A stretch of 64,000 nt of DNA from Hydractinia symbiolongicarpus (taxonomy: Eukaryota > Cnidaria > Hydrozoa > Anthoathecata > Hydractiniidae). Made by a program: the position numbers and the translations under genes. The stretch is from the NCBI RefSeq assembly GCF_029227915.1, contig NC_079876.1, positions 16,494,001 through 16,558,000 on the forward strand. The letters are read 5' to 3'. The notes beneath the pieces are model-generated. The model was given only the letters and a program-made list of their open reading frames with translations. It had not been told where the DNA came from and did no database searches. This document shows, in pieces, positions 12,135-23,800 of this stretch (positions within the stretch are counted from its first letter, which is position 1; each line of letters begins with the position of its first letter).

Positions 12135-15100
12135 ATGTCAAAAAGTTGGGTACCCCCACCATCATTGAATACAGAGTCCAGTTACAAAGACTGAAAAAAA
12201 GAAGTTCAAATATGGCAAGCACTTACAGAACTAAAGGCGGAAAAACAAGGGCCAGCTATATTCAAGGGTTTGAAAGGAAAAGCCAAAGAAGCAGTATTAG
12301 AATTGGAAATTGAACAAACCAGTGCCACAACTGGGGTAAAAGCTATTACTGACAGATTGGACAAAATTTACTTAAAGGATGAAAAGCAAACTGCGTACCT
12401 GGCTTATGAAACCTTTGAAAAATTTAAACGACCCTCTGAGATGAGCATGAATGATTACCTTATAGAGTTTGAACGATTATATCACAAAATCCAAGTTCAC
12501 CGTATGGAACTTCCTGATGGAGTTTTGGCATACCGAGTTTTACAAAGCGCTAATCTTACACCAGAGCAGCAACAGTTGGCTAGAGCAACTATAAATGAAT
12601 TACGCTATGATTCAATGGTATTACAGTTAAAGAAAATATTTGGTGATACTGTGGCTTCATCTGTGTCAAATGATGCTGTAAAGATAGAGGCTGTTTTACA
12701 GGCAAGCGCAGATTCTACGGAGCAGAATTACTTAACCAAAAGAGGTGGATATCAGCGTTCAAGGTTTAAAAAAGGAAGGGCTGCAGCACTAAATCAAAAA
12801 TATGGATGGAGGAAAACCAGATCCAGTAACAGAGTAATGAATCCGCCTGATGAATTTAGAAATATTATAAAGTGCAATATTTGTCAATCCATTTATCACT
12901 GGGCTCTGAATTGTCCCCATTCTTATGAGAATCAGGAGTCTGAAGATGTAAAAAAGGAAGAGAGTCGTTCAAAAGTTACATTTTTTTCTAAAATTAAAGA
13001 AAGTGAAATGCAATCCCTTGTTGGTGAAACTTTGTCATGTGCAGTTTTAGACTGTGGTTGTACCAAAACAGTCTGCGGTAAGAATTGGTACCAATGTTTC
13101 ATTAATAATATTGATAGTGAAGAGTATCCAGGTGGAACAAGATTTAAATTTGGAGATAGCGAGGCAGTTTGTTCCATAAAACGAGTAATCTTACCTGTAA
13201 TCATTGGTTCAAAAGAGGTTAATCTAGAAACAGAAGTTGTACCCAATGAAATACCTTTGCTTTTAAGTCAAACATCTATGAGAAAAGCAGATGCAGTTTT
13301 AGATTTTAGCAACGATACTGTTAAAATGTTTGGAGAATGCCATCCTTTAAAATTTACCACCACAGGTCACTGTTGCATACTTTTAAACAACAACAGAATA
13401 GACTTAGATGAAAAGAATTATGACCATTTGCTTCCTCAAGTTGCCTTTGTATGCGCAAGTGAAAAATCCAAAAAAAATCGTCAAACTTCATCGTCAGTTC
13501 TGTCATCCAAGTGCTGAGAAATTAAAATCTCTTATTAAAGCATTAAATTCCTTTTTAGAGGACCGAAGTGAAATCATGAAATTAATTGATAATGTCTCAC
13601 ACTCTTGTAAAGTGTGCCTTAAGTATAGAAAACCAAGACCACGTCCTATTGTTGGCTTACCAATGTCGTTTGAATTCAATCAGTGTGTGGCTTTAGATTT
13701 AGTGCAACTTTCACAATCATTGTGGTTTATTCATATCATAGATACTTTCACAAGATTTTCATCTTCAAAGTTAACAAAGACAAAAGATAAAGATGTGATA
13801 ACAGACATTATCTTTGAAATTTGGTTAGCAAGATTTGGTCAACCAAGAAAGTTTCTGGCTGACAATGGAGGAGAATTTATCAATAAAGTGTATGAAGAAA
13901 TGACACAACAGCAGCCGAAAGTCCTTGGTCGAATGGGCTATGTGAGCGACACAATGGTATCATTAAGGAAATGCTGAGTAAGATTATAGAGGATACGAAA
14001 TGTACACCTAATCGAGCACTTTTCTGGGCTATTAGTGCCAAGAATTCTTTATCAAACAACAATGGATTTTTACCAAACCAGCTTGTTTTTGGTAAAAACT
14101 ATGACTATCCCTGCATCCTCACTGATCAGTTACCAGCCTTGAATGATACAATTTCAAGTAAGACTGTGGCCCATAACCTTGCTGTGATGCATGCATCACG
14201 AAGAGCATTCATAGCAGCAGAATCTTCTGAAAGAATACGCAGAGCATTGCGGCATAATGTCCAGTGTTACAATAATGTGCAGTATGTAACTGGAGATAAA
14301 GTCTTTTATAAAAGAAAAGACAGCGAAAAATGGCATGGACCAGGCACGGTAATTGGACAAGAAAATAAACAAGTACTTGTCAAGCATGGTGGAAGTTATG
14401 TGAGAGTCCACATTTGTCGGTTGCAAAAGGTAAATCAAGTAGTACATTCACAGAAACCATCACAAGACTCTGAAAAAGAGCCCAGAAGTAACAAGTATGC
14501 AGTTGGACAACTGTGTTTCACCGGAAGACGAAATTTTTGACATAGTTGATCTTGAAAGTAATACTACGGAAGTACCAGTAACAGAAGCACCAGTAACTGA
14601 GGATGCGGCCATTGATAATTCACAAACCAATGGGACACCAATAGAGGAAACATCTAATGAAACATCAAAAAGTGAAACCACAGTCAATGAAAAAAAAGGC
14701 AATACCTCTATATTTCAAGGAATGCCAAAGTTGAAAACCAGAATCATCTATAAGCTAACTCCAGACAGTGAGTGGATTAAAGGATTAGTTCACAGCAGAG
14801 CAAGTAAAGTGAGTAGAAAAGGAAAGGAAGGCAGGCAATATGACAGCTGTTTAAATGTGCAAAATGAAAACACAGGTGAAATTAATTGGTTAGATTTCAA
14901 AAGATGTGTGAGTGAATGGCAACCGGTTGTTGAAGCCAATGACACTGAAGAAGTATTATTAGCGATAAAACCAACTATTGAAGACGAGGTCTTGAATGCG
15001 AAATTTAAAGAATTAACCAACTGGCAAGACAACAATGTTTTCTCCACTGTTGAAGACAGAAGTCAATCTAAAATATCCACAAGATGGGTAATCACAACAA

Positions 15101-16440
15101 AAAATATAGAGGGCAACAAAATTGTCAAAGCTCGTTTGGTCATAAGAGGTTTTGATGAACAGGAGGTTCAAAATCTGACTAAAGACTCCCCAACGTTTTC
15201 AAAAGAAAGTCTGCGAATTGTACTCACAATGTTAGCAACTAACGAATGGGAATGCCACACCTTAGATGTCAAAACAGCATTTCTTCAAGGTAACCCGATT
15301 GATAGAGAAGTAATTATAAAGGCCCCAAAAGAAGCAAACGTAATAGGGGTTCTTTGGAAATTGAATAAAGTAGTATATGGCCTTGCTGATGCTTCAAGAG
15401 CTTGGTATTTACGAGTAAAGGAACAGTTAATTGGTTTGGGAATAAAAATGTCTTTATTTGATGAGGCTTTATTTTATTGGGTTCAAGATGACTCTTGTCA
15501 AGGATTGATCGTAATACATGTTGATGATTTTCTTTGGGGAGGATCAGAAGATTTTCAAGTAAAAGTCATTGCATCCATTAGAAAAATACTTCGGGTTGGG
15601 TCAGAGAATTGCAGTAATTTTAAATATGTTGGAGTCAACATATTGAACAACAATTCAATAGTTCTATTGAGTATGACCAAAGCAAATGTGGCAAGCATGG
15701 AACAGGTTGAGATTCAAAGCACCAAAAACAAACATCAAGAACTCTCACATGAAGAGCAATCTAAGTTTCGATGTATTTGTGGCCAATTAAATTGGGTATC
15801 TTCTCAATCAAGGCCAGATATTTCTTTTGATGTTTGTCAGTTAAGCACAAAGTTAAACCGTGCAAATGTTGATGATGTTATGAGAGCTAATAAATTGGTA
15901 AAGAAGTTGAAATTGGATCCTGATGTTTGCCTAAAATTTTGGAAGTTGAAACATCCATTACAATTAATCTTGTACGCTGACGCCTCATTTGGAAATCTAC
16001 ATGACGGAAGCTCTCAAAGTGGAATTTTTGTTTTTCTTAAAGGTGTTGAGAACACCATGACACCTATCACATGGCAGTCAAAAAAGATTAAGAGAGTTGT
16101 GTGTAGCACACTTGCAGCAGAAACATTGGCACTTGTTAATGGTATTGATGCATGTATCTGGGTGAAAAATGTAATGATGGAAATTGTGAAGACAGATCTA
16201 GAAGGTATCTTGTGCTACACAGATAACAAATCTTTGTATGAAGCTGCATATTCAACAAAAGCTTTAGAAGATAAGCAATTAAGAGTTGACATGGCTTCTC
16301 TCAGACAGAGCATCAATCAAAAGGAAGTTATATTGAAGTGGATTCCCACCAAACATCAGTTAGCAGATGTGTTAACAAAGCAAGGAGCAAATAGCACACT
16401 TCTACTGAATGTGCTACAAAATGGTCATGATGAGTATTAG
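12135..16440 (+). pseudogene. Copia gag-pol polyprotein, broken
   Basis: Gag begins at ATG 12135 but is stopped by TGA at 12192-12194, where the related element 2 has Trp. The remaining frame runs to 13517. It contains a nucleocapsid zinc knuckle (CNICQSIYHWALNC, C-x2-C-x4-H-x4-C, near 12871) and an aspartic-protease-like motif LDCGCTKTVCG (near 13048). A run of eight A (13470-13477) shifts the frame. The next frame has the integrase HHCC finger (HRQFCH ... CKVC) and DNGGEF. A small deletion plus shift near 13890-13915 precedes AESPWSNG, which carries the catalytic Glu. A further shift lies near 14480-14500. The last frame (to 16440) holds reverse transcriptase (KTAFLQG, VHVDDFLWGG) and RNase H (YADASFGN, TDNKSLYEA, DVLTKQGA). 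It cannot encode an intact polyprotein as read. Confidence 0.9.
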
Positions 16441-16729
16441 TGACCAATCAAATGTTGTGTTTTCAAAATGTTTTATTATAAGGTTTTTTTGAGTTTTATT
16501 TTTCAGAATTCATTGCTGAAACACCACTTAGCACTTGGCATCACACAACTAAGGACCCAAGAAAGAATAGTCTTCAGTAACTGTTAGATCAAGACTTGTA
16601 TAGTAGAGGGCATTGGTGAAAAGTCAATTTCTCCCCAGGACCACTATACTAAGCGAGTAGGAGTCTCTATAAATTCCTCCCATAGCAGCATAAACTGAAC
16701 AACGTGCAGAAAAGAAAATAGAGGGAGAT

Positions 16730-16943
16730 TGTTAATCTTCCATTCTAGGCGATTACTAATAAGAATCAATTGGTGGTGGGGTTTACTTGTGTTGAACCAA
16801 TCTTGCTTGTGAAATCATTGTGTTTATAATAGTGGTATATAGTGTGTTGTGTGTAAACCAATTGGGTATATTTTGTGTTGTGTTATTAGGAGAACTGTGA
16901 AGATAACCTACAGGTTAGTCATACACATATTGCGAGTTTAACA
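16730..16943 (+). repeat. 3' LTR of copia element 1
   Basis: Starts TGTTAATCTTCCATTC after a purine tract and ends TTTAACA. From AGGCGATTACTAATAAG onward it matches the 5' LTR with about seven substitutions. Confidence 0.85.
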
Positions 16944-17869
16944 AAATTTTCTGACGTTACAGCGCGATGTCAATAACACTACTTTAACGTCAATATCTTA
17001 TATTAAATTAAGCTATTACAGTGCACTTAAAAACTTTGCGGCCAAATAACTTGATGAGTTGGTGACGTCAATTCTTTTTACTGTGTGGGTAGCTAGGGAC
17101 CACCTGGGATTAATTTGGGTAAGTTTACCAAACCCGGGTCCCCAAATCCGCTTCGGAATGGATGGGTTGATGACGTCATCAAAAAATCTTTTAACCTCAA
17201 TATCTCTCAACCCTTTGTCAAAGATACATGATCCTATAAATTTTCTTGATCAGCGAAGATCTATACAATGAAGGCAACAGATATACAAATTTCTAAAGAA
17301 AATGTTTTTGTACTTTTGGTAGGGACTTTGCTGATGTCCACAAAATTTTTAAACCTTTGTATTTTCTTAACCATTCGTCAATAGCACATGATACAATACA
17401 TTTTCCTCATCATTGTTTCAAGCTCTGCACATTACAGGAAACCCTGATCTTTTTAATTTATTGTGATGCAATTATTTTCTTTAAAAACCATGGTCTTGTA
17501 AGTATGTGAAAGAATTTCAGCTGTACTTTAGGTATTGTGACATCATTTCTGATCCTAATGACGTCATCAAATTAATTTGCTGATTGCTAAGGTAGAAGTG
17601 TTGCAAAAATTTCTTTTGCATTGAGAATTGCTCACACAGAATAATTTGTTTGATAGGGATGAATTTTAAATATAAGTATTTGTGATATATACCCCAACGC
17701 ACTTCATGATTTTCGTTTTTATTAAAAGTTCTTTTAAAAAGCAGGAACCAGAATTCCTAAACCATCTTTTTGTACATACTGTGTTACAATGTTTGTTCTG
17801 TTTATGTGGAACTGTGTATCTTTTAAAATGGAGAAAACCATTTTTTTATTTAGTAGAAAATTAAAAAAA
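16944..17869. other. Upstream region of the aldo-keto reductase gene
   Basis: About 930 bp between the copia 3' LTR and the predicted start codon. It contains several TGACGTCA-like words (near 17061, 17170 and 17557), which resemble CRE/ATF sites, but such words are scattered and their use is unproven. No other gene is supported. The frame is open upstream of the chosen ATG to another in-frame ATG at 17828. Confidence 0.35.
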
Positions 17870-20800
17870 ATGGCTGCTGTTACATCAAAAACTTTGAAAT
17901 TGGCTAATGGTTATACTATCCCGGTTGTCGGTTTGGGCACTTGGCAAAGCAAACCAGGTGAAGTTCAAGCTGCTGTAGAAGCTGCTATAGATGCTGGCTA
18001 CCGTCATATAGATTGTGCATATGTGTATGGCAACGAAAAAGAAATTGGTGAAGCATTGAAAAAGAAGATTGACGAGGTATAAAATTCCTTTTAACAAGAA
18101 AAATTAATTAAATTTTAATCAACACAATTTTTAAAACATGATCAAAGCTAAGTTTTAAATAATTGAAAACATTTTGATGCCACACCTGCATAACCACAAT
18201 AATGCCCTTGCACCAGTAAAATGAAAATTAGTACTAAATGTTAGTTACCTTGAACAGAAAACAATTTCCCCAGTCAAATAATCCAAGTGAAAACAAACAA
18301 TTAATTAACTCTCGATAACACCACTATTAATATCATTAACACGACGATTAGCAATTAACAATGTTCTCCAATGTAACCATTAAACAATATCACTGGTATA
18401 ACTCAAGCTCCTCCACAGCTATGATTTGTTATTACTTTAATTAGTTAATATCTTGTCTAAAGGGAAAAGTATCAATCTCCCTTCTTTTCTTCTTTTGGTT
18501 GATTGTAAATTCGTATCAATTGCATTCACAGTATCAGGCCATAGTCTCATGGTTAGCTATCTCCCGAAAATGAATGTCAATCTCAATGTCCCTTTTACAA
18601 CAATCTATCAACGAGATGTCTATCAACGAAAATCAACGTCTTTTCAATAACAAATTTCTATGAGCAATTATAACATAAATTTGCAATCCCCTTTTTTTTT
18701 AACACAAACAATGGTGAAATGTCTATTTTTCACCATCAATGACCGATGTTAAATCCCCTGACTTGAGAACTTCCATCAGGGAAAAAGGAGATTCCCCTTT
18801 CTTTTTCAGCACATCGGCCATTTGATGTTTTCCATCGATCCATCGTAGGGTGACTTCATCGTTGTTGATCATCTGCCTTAAGGCATTTATTTCCACTCGG
18901 AGTTGTTTGTCTGATACTGCCTTGGTTGAACCAGCACATTCGAAGAGTGATCTACTATCAGTTAAACATACAACTTCAGGTTTTTCGGCTAAAGACTCTT
19001 CAATCATTTTAGCCAAGAAGAATGCTGTGTCAGCTCCATCTACAGAAGCTAGTGACTCCGCTGAAAGAGTTGAACGTACTACACGACGAACTTTATTTGA
19101 GCTCCAGGAAATTGGTGATGATTTTCCTGAACCATCAGTTAAGAAGGCGATATGACCACCTTGACTTTGACCTCCTTCGAGATTGTTGAAGCTGGCATCA
19201 GTGAAAACCTTGATGCTTAGGTTATTCAAGGTAAGTTTTGGCACAATAATGTGGCAATCTTGAGATTTCAAGAACTTTATCGTCTTATTGATGAGTTTAA
19301 TATCAGCTAGAGTAGCTGTTGTTACTCTTGATGACACATCGCTTACGGTGAAGCTAATTTCTGGTCTTGACATACATGCCAACCAATTGAGCTTCCCAAT
19401 TGATTGTCTCATTTTAGATCTTTCAACTTCATTGATTGGTTCATCCTTAGAGCATTTTATTCTCTCCATACTGAGAGTGATTGGCTCTAGCTCATTGATA
19501 TAATCAGCTTGTTTGATGGTGATTGTTCCATCTTCATTTTGATCGAGGTCAATACCAATATATTTGAAGTGTCGCATATGTTCACTACTGGTCTTGAAGA
19601 TACTCTTCAACTTTGATACCACATTAACGAAGGTAGAACTTCCTGCCCAAATCACGTCATCAACGAAACATACCAATATTCCGAAAATCAATGTATTTGA
19701 AGACCAGATGAATATTCCTTGATCTAGTTCAATAGGCTTTCCACCGAGTTGAATTAATTCACTTCGCAGTTTTAGGTACCAGCTACGACTTGCGTCAGCA
19801 AGACCATACACCGTTTTTAACAACTTCCAAAGGTTTTTAGTATTAGCCTCCTTCGGCGGCAGAACAATGACTTCTCTGTCAATCTTCTTTCCTTGAAGGA
19901 ATGCTGTTTTGCTGAATGTCCAGAGAATTCAACATCCAATTTTTGGATGAAATTATCGTCAATGCTAATCTCAATCCTTCCTTAGAGCACGTTGGACTGT
20001 CTGTTTTAAAATTTTGGACTTCTTCAAAACCACGTGCCACAAGTCGTGCCTTAACTGAAGGTTGGCCATCAATAATCTTTGGTGTTACAACCCATCGTAG
20101 ACTCATAGTTTCTTGTCCTTCATTAGGTATCTCGATGTAGACTGAATTGTTAATCCATGACTGTAGTTCTTTTGACTTTGCTGACAGTACTTCACTGCTG
20201 TTGGTGATCAGAGTGACTTCTGAAGGGTCATCATTGATTTCAATATCCTTGATGTTTGCAAAGTTTACCGCTCTCTTCATACCAGTTTCTGTTTCTACAT
20301 TAAACCAGCCATCATGCTTGCCTCCAACTTTCTCTGCTCTTGATATGATTTTAGCCTTTTTCCATTCTCCACCATTGTCCTTATACTTTAGACAAAGATT
20401 CGGTCTTAATTTCGGCTTCTCCCTCGGCAGCATGCTATGTGCTTCAGCAGAAATTGGCTGTGTCTGATGAGCTGGTGCATCATTGTTTAAAGGCTCTGAT
20501 TTTTCCGACGATTGATCTTCATTTTCTGATTTTTCAGACGAATGATCTTCATTTTCATTGCCAGATCCTGATTCTGATTCTGATTCTTGGAATCTAGGTG
20601 GTTGTTCCTCAGTGAAGGTGTTGCCCCTGCCTTTGTCGTTTTTTCTGATGAACCACAGCCGCCGTCGTGTACCAATTTTACACGACAAGGATGGACCCGA
20701 ACGTAATAGCTTCCATGTTTGATCAAAATTTGTTGGCCGTCCTGAGCAAGCACAGTGCCAGGACCTTTCCATTCGTTGCTATCGTTCCGTTTATAGTAAA

Positions 20801-23800
20801 CATTATCACCTGTAAGATATTTGGTTTCTCCTGAAGATCTAATGTTGTGAGATAGTGCCCTTCTGATTCTTTCTGAGTGCTCACTTGCAATAAATGCTTC
20901 TCGAGCCTTGTGAAGGGCTTCCAGATTCTCTCTCATTAACTGCGTTGCTGGTTTTCCTGACAAGGCTGGTGGTTTGTCATCCATTAGTGATGGTAGACGT
21001 GGATTCGTTCCAATTGCTAATTGATATGGTGTAAAACCGTGTGCATTATGTAGTGAATTCTTTGCATTTACACACCAATAAAGAGCAATATTCAAGCTGC
21101 AACTTGTATCATTGAGCACCTTGTCTAGCATGTTGGATAGTGTTTAGTTGTGTCTCTCAACAATACCATTTGACCAAGGGGATTCCGCGTCAGTTGTCTT
21201 AATTGTGATGCCAAATTGTTCTGCTAGATTGATGAGCTCTTCGTTAGCAAATTCACCGCTATTGTCGACTAAAAATTTATCACACGAGCCATAAACAGAT
21301 ATCCATGTCTTTAGTATTGCTTCAATAACAGTGGTCGGGTTTTTGTCCTTTATTATTGTTGCAGCAGATAGGCGAGTACAGAGATCGATTAGGTGAAGGA
21401 TGATTTTCTTGTCGTAGAATTTTAGATCCATCGCAACGGTTTCAAGGAACTTAGATCCCATGGGTAATCCTACTACAGGGCGAGGTGGTGATCGTCGGTA
21501 GATTTGGCATGTTGTACATTCTTTATCAATTCTTTTTACTTCTGATATCAATTCTTTATTGTTGTTCCATGGTGGTCCTGCCTTATTGATCAATGACATG
21601 AGTTGATTGAGAGATGGGTGAGCAAACTGTCGGTGAAGTTTTTCAGCGATTACAGTCATGTTGTTGTCTTCCCTTGAGATAAAAACAAAATTGCATTCAT
21701 AAGGTTTGTCGATTGATGCAATTACTTGACGCGGTCGAGTCAAAGGAATGGTATAATGTCCACTTGAGGTTGTGGCCAAGTGAACAGTTTCTCCCAATGC
21801 TTTTGCAGTGTCACTCTGGAAGTCAAGAATCATATCGGCCCTTTTCATAAACGATTTTGATAGTAACAGGGGTAGGACTTTTGGTATCACATCTGTATTT
21901 ATTTTTACCTTTGTGTTGCCAATGATAGCAGGAATAGATGCTCTTCCACAAGCTTGGACTTGTTCACCGTCTCCGAAGCGATATAAACTTTTGCTATGGT
22001 GATGTTTTACTTCCCTCTTTTCTTCATCAGATAGAGAGCTTATGTATTGATCTAACCAAACATCCCCACAAACGGTTTTACTGGCACCGCAATCGAGTAG
22101 GCCACAATTCCATGTTTCTGATACTAGATGTTTGAGTTGACCTGGTTTATCGCTTTCGTTGAGAAGGACGATTTCATGAACCATGTATGTATCATTTTGC
22201 TTTTCCGGACAGTCTTGTTGCCAATGAAAAACACTTTCGCATATCGCACATCGAGATACACGACCATTCCTGTCAAGTGGGTTTTTAGTAGGTTTTCTTG
22301 TGCCATCTGCTTTGGGTCGAGAAGCATGTTTATCTTGGCGCCATGTATTCCCTTTTTTGTTGTATCTTGATGATGATGCAAATCTTTGATTTAGATTACG
22401 TTTGGTGTAATATATCCCTTCTTCATCTGATGATGATTGTTGACACTCGTCTGGGTATGCTTCATTAGCATAAAACGATGGTTCTGCTTTGATTTTGATG
22501 GAGGACATACTACTGTCTAAGTCACCATCAATTGATTCTTCGGCAAATACTTTTATCAATTTCTGTCTCACATCATCATAAACTAAGTTTGTTATTGTTG
22601 CTTTTATGAGTCTTTCATGAGAACTGTCAAGATTAGCAGCCTTTAATAATCTATAGGCTAGCAGGTCATCTGGGTAAGCCTTTATCTTATAGTACCTCTT
22701 TTCAAACTCTGTTAAGAAATCTCGAATCTTCTTCTCTTTTGTTCGTTTATAAGTCTCAAATTTTTCAATTGCATCAAATTTTTCTGTCAGTTTATCCTTT
22801 GCATATATCTTATCGAGCCTCTTTAAGATATTCTTAACTCCGTCTTCAGATGATATTTGTTCAGATGGAAGTTCCAATGCAGCTTCCTGTGATTTCCCAT
22901 CAAGAGTAAGTACAAGGGACGGTCCTTGTTTCTTTTTATCTAGTGTTGTAAGCTCCGTCCAAATTCCAATTAATTTCTTCCAATCCTCATAGTTCTTACT
23001 TTGGGATAGCAGAGGAGGAGCTTTATTGTATGACACCGACGTTGCCATTTTTCTCTGCTACCATGAAAATTAGTACTAAATGTTAGTTACCTTGAACAGA
23101 AAACAATTTCTCCAGTCAAATAATCCAAGTGAAAACAAACAATTAATTAACTCTCGATAACACCACTATTAATATCATTAACACGACGATTAGCAATTAA
23201 CAATGTTCTCCAATGTAACCATTAAACAATATCACTGGTATAACTCAAGCTCCTCCACAGCTATGATTTGTTATTACTTTAATTAGTTAATATCTTGTCT
23301 AAAGGGAAAAGTATCAAAAAAGTATCAAAACATTTTGATGCCACACCTGCATAACCACAATAATGCCCTTGCACCAGTAAAAATGTCTGTACCCATTTTA
23401 ATACAGCTTTATATATGTACTCAATTGGATACATTGGAAAACAAAAATTTGTTATTTGCAAATATTGTACTTATTTTTAAAAAGTTATCCTCTGTAAATA
23501 TTCATAAATAATAATAATAATGTACTTGCACCCATTATGCACTTTCTTATGTGCCTGTACTAGTATTTTTGTAAAACAAGCAATAACATAAATGTCTTAC
23601 TTTAATGAGCTAAGAAATACAATTCTTTAAAATCTACACAAAAAAAGCCTTTTTATAAATTGTTTTTTTAAAGGGAGTTGACCGCAAAGAATTATTTATC
23701 ACTTCCAAACTTTGGAATACAAAACATGCTGCTGCAGATGTTCGTCCAGCATTACTGCAAACCCTGAAAGACCTTCAACTTGATTATCTTGATCTATACC

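Larger units (their letters stand above)
11867..16943 (+). mobile_element. Ty1/copia LTR retrotransposon 1 (degenerate)
   Basis: Two related LTRs (11867-12093 and 16730-16943) bracket a gag-pol region in the order gag, protease, integrase, reverse transcriptase, RNase H, which is the copia order. A primer-binding site (TGGTAGCAGAGG) begins 2 bp after the 5' LTR. A purine tract ending GAGGGAGAT precedes the 3' LTR. The LTRs differ by several substitutions, an 11-bp shortening at the 5' end and a 24-bp internal duplication, so the insertion is old. No matching target duplication is visible (ACTTA before, AAATT after). The 5' end lies only 15 bp beyond the mariner-like element. Confidence 0.92.
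18222..23316 (-). mobile_element. Ty1/copia LTR retrotransposon 2, within AKR intron 1
   Basis: Two 253-bp LTRs (18222-18474 and 23064-23316) differ at one visible position (TTCCCCAG versus TTCTCCAG), so the insertion is recent. Read on the minus strand, each LTR starts TGATACTTTTCCC and ends TTTTCA. The primer-binding site TGGTAGCAGAG directly follows the 5' LTR, and a purine tract (AAGAAAAGAAGGGAGAT) precedes the 3' LTR. Gene order is copia-type. It lies antisense to the host gene and inside its first intron. It is related to element 1 at protein level, but its LTRs are unrelated. Confidence 0.95.

Noticed and set aside
12932-13246. 104-codon antisense frame within copia element 1
   Set aside because: It is a shadow of gag-protease with no motif of its own.
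17789-17869. Longer N-terminus of the aldo-keto reductase
   Set aside because: The upstream in-frame residues are hydrophobic or lysine-rich without family similarity; the ATG at 17870 fits AKR1 starts better, though 17828 cannot be excluded.
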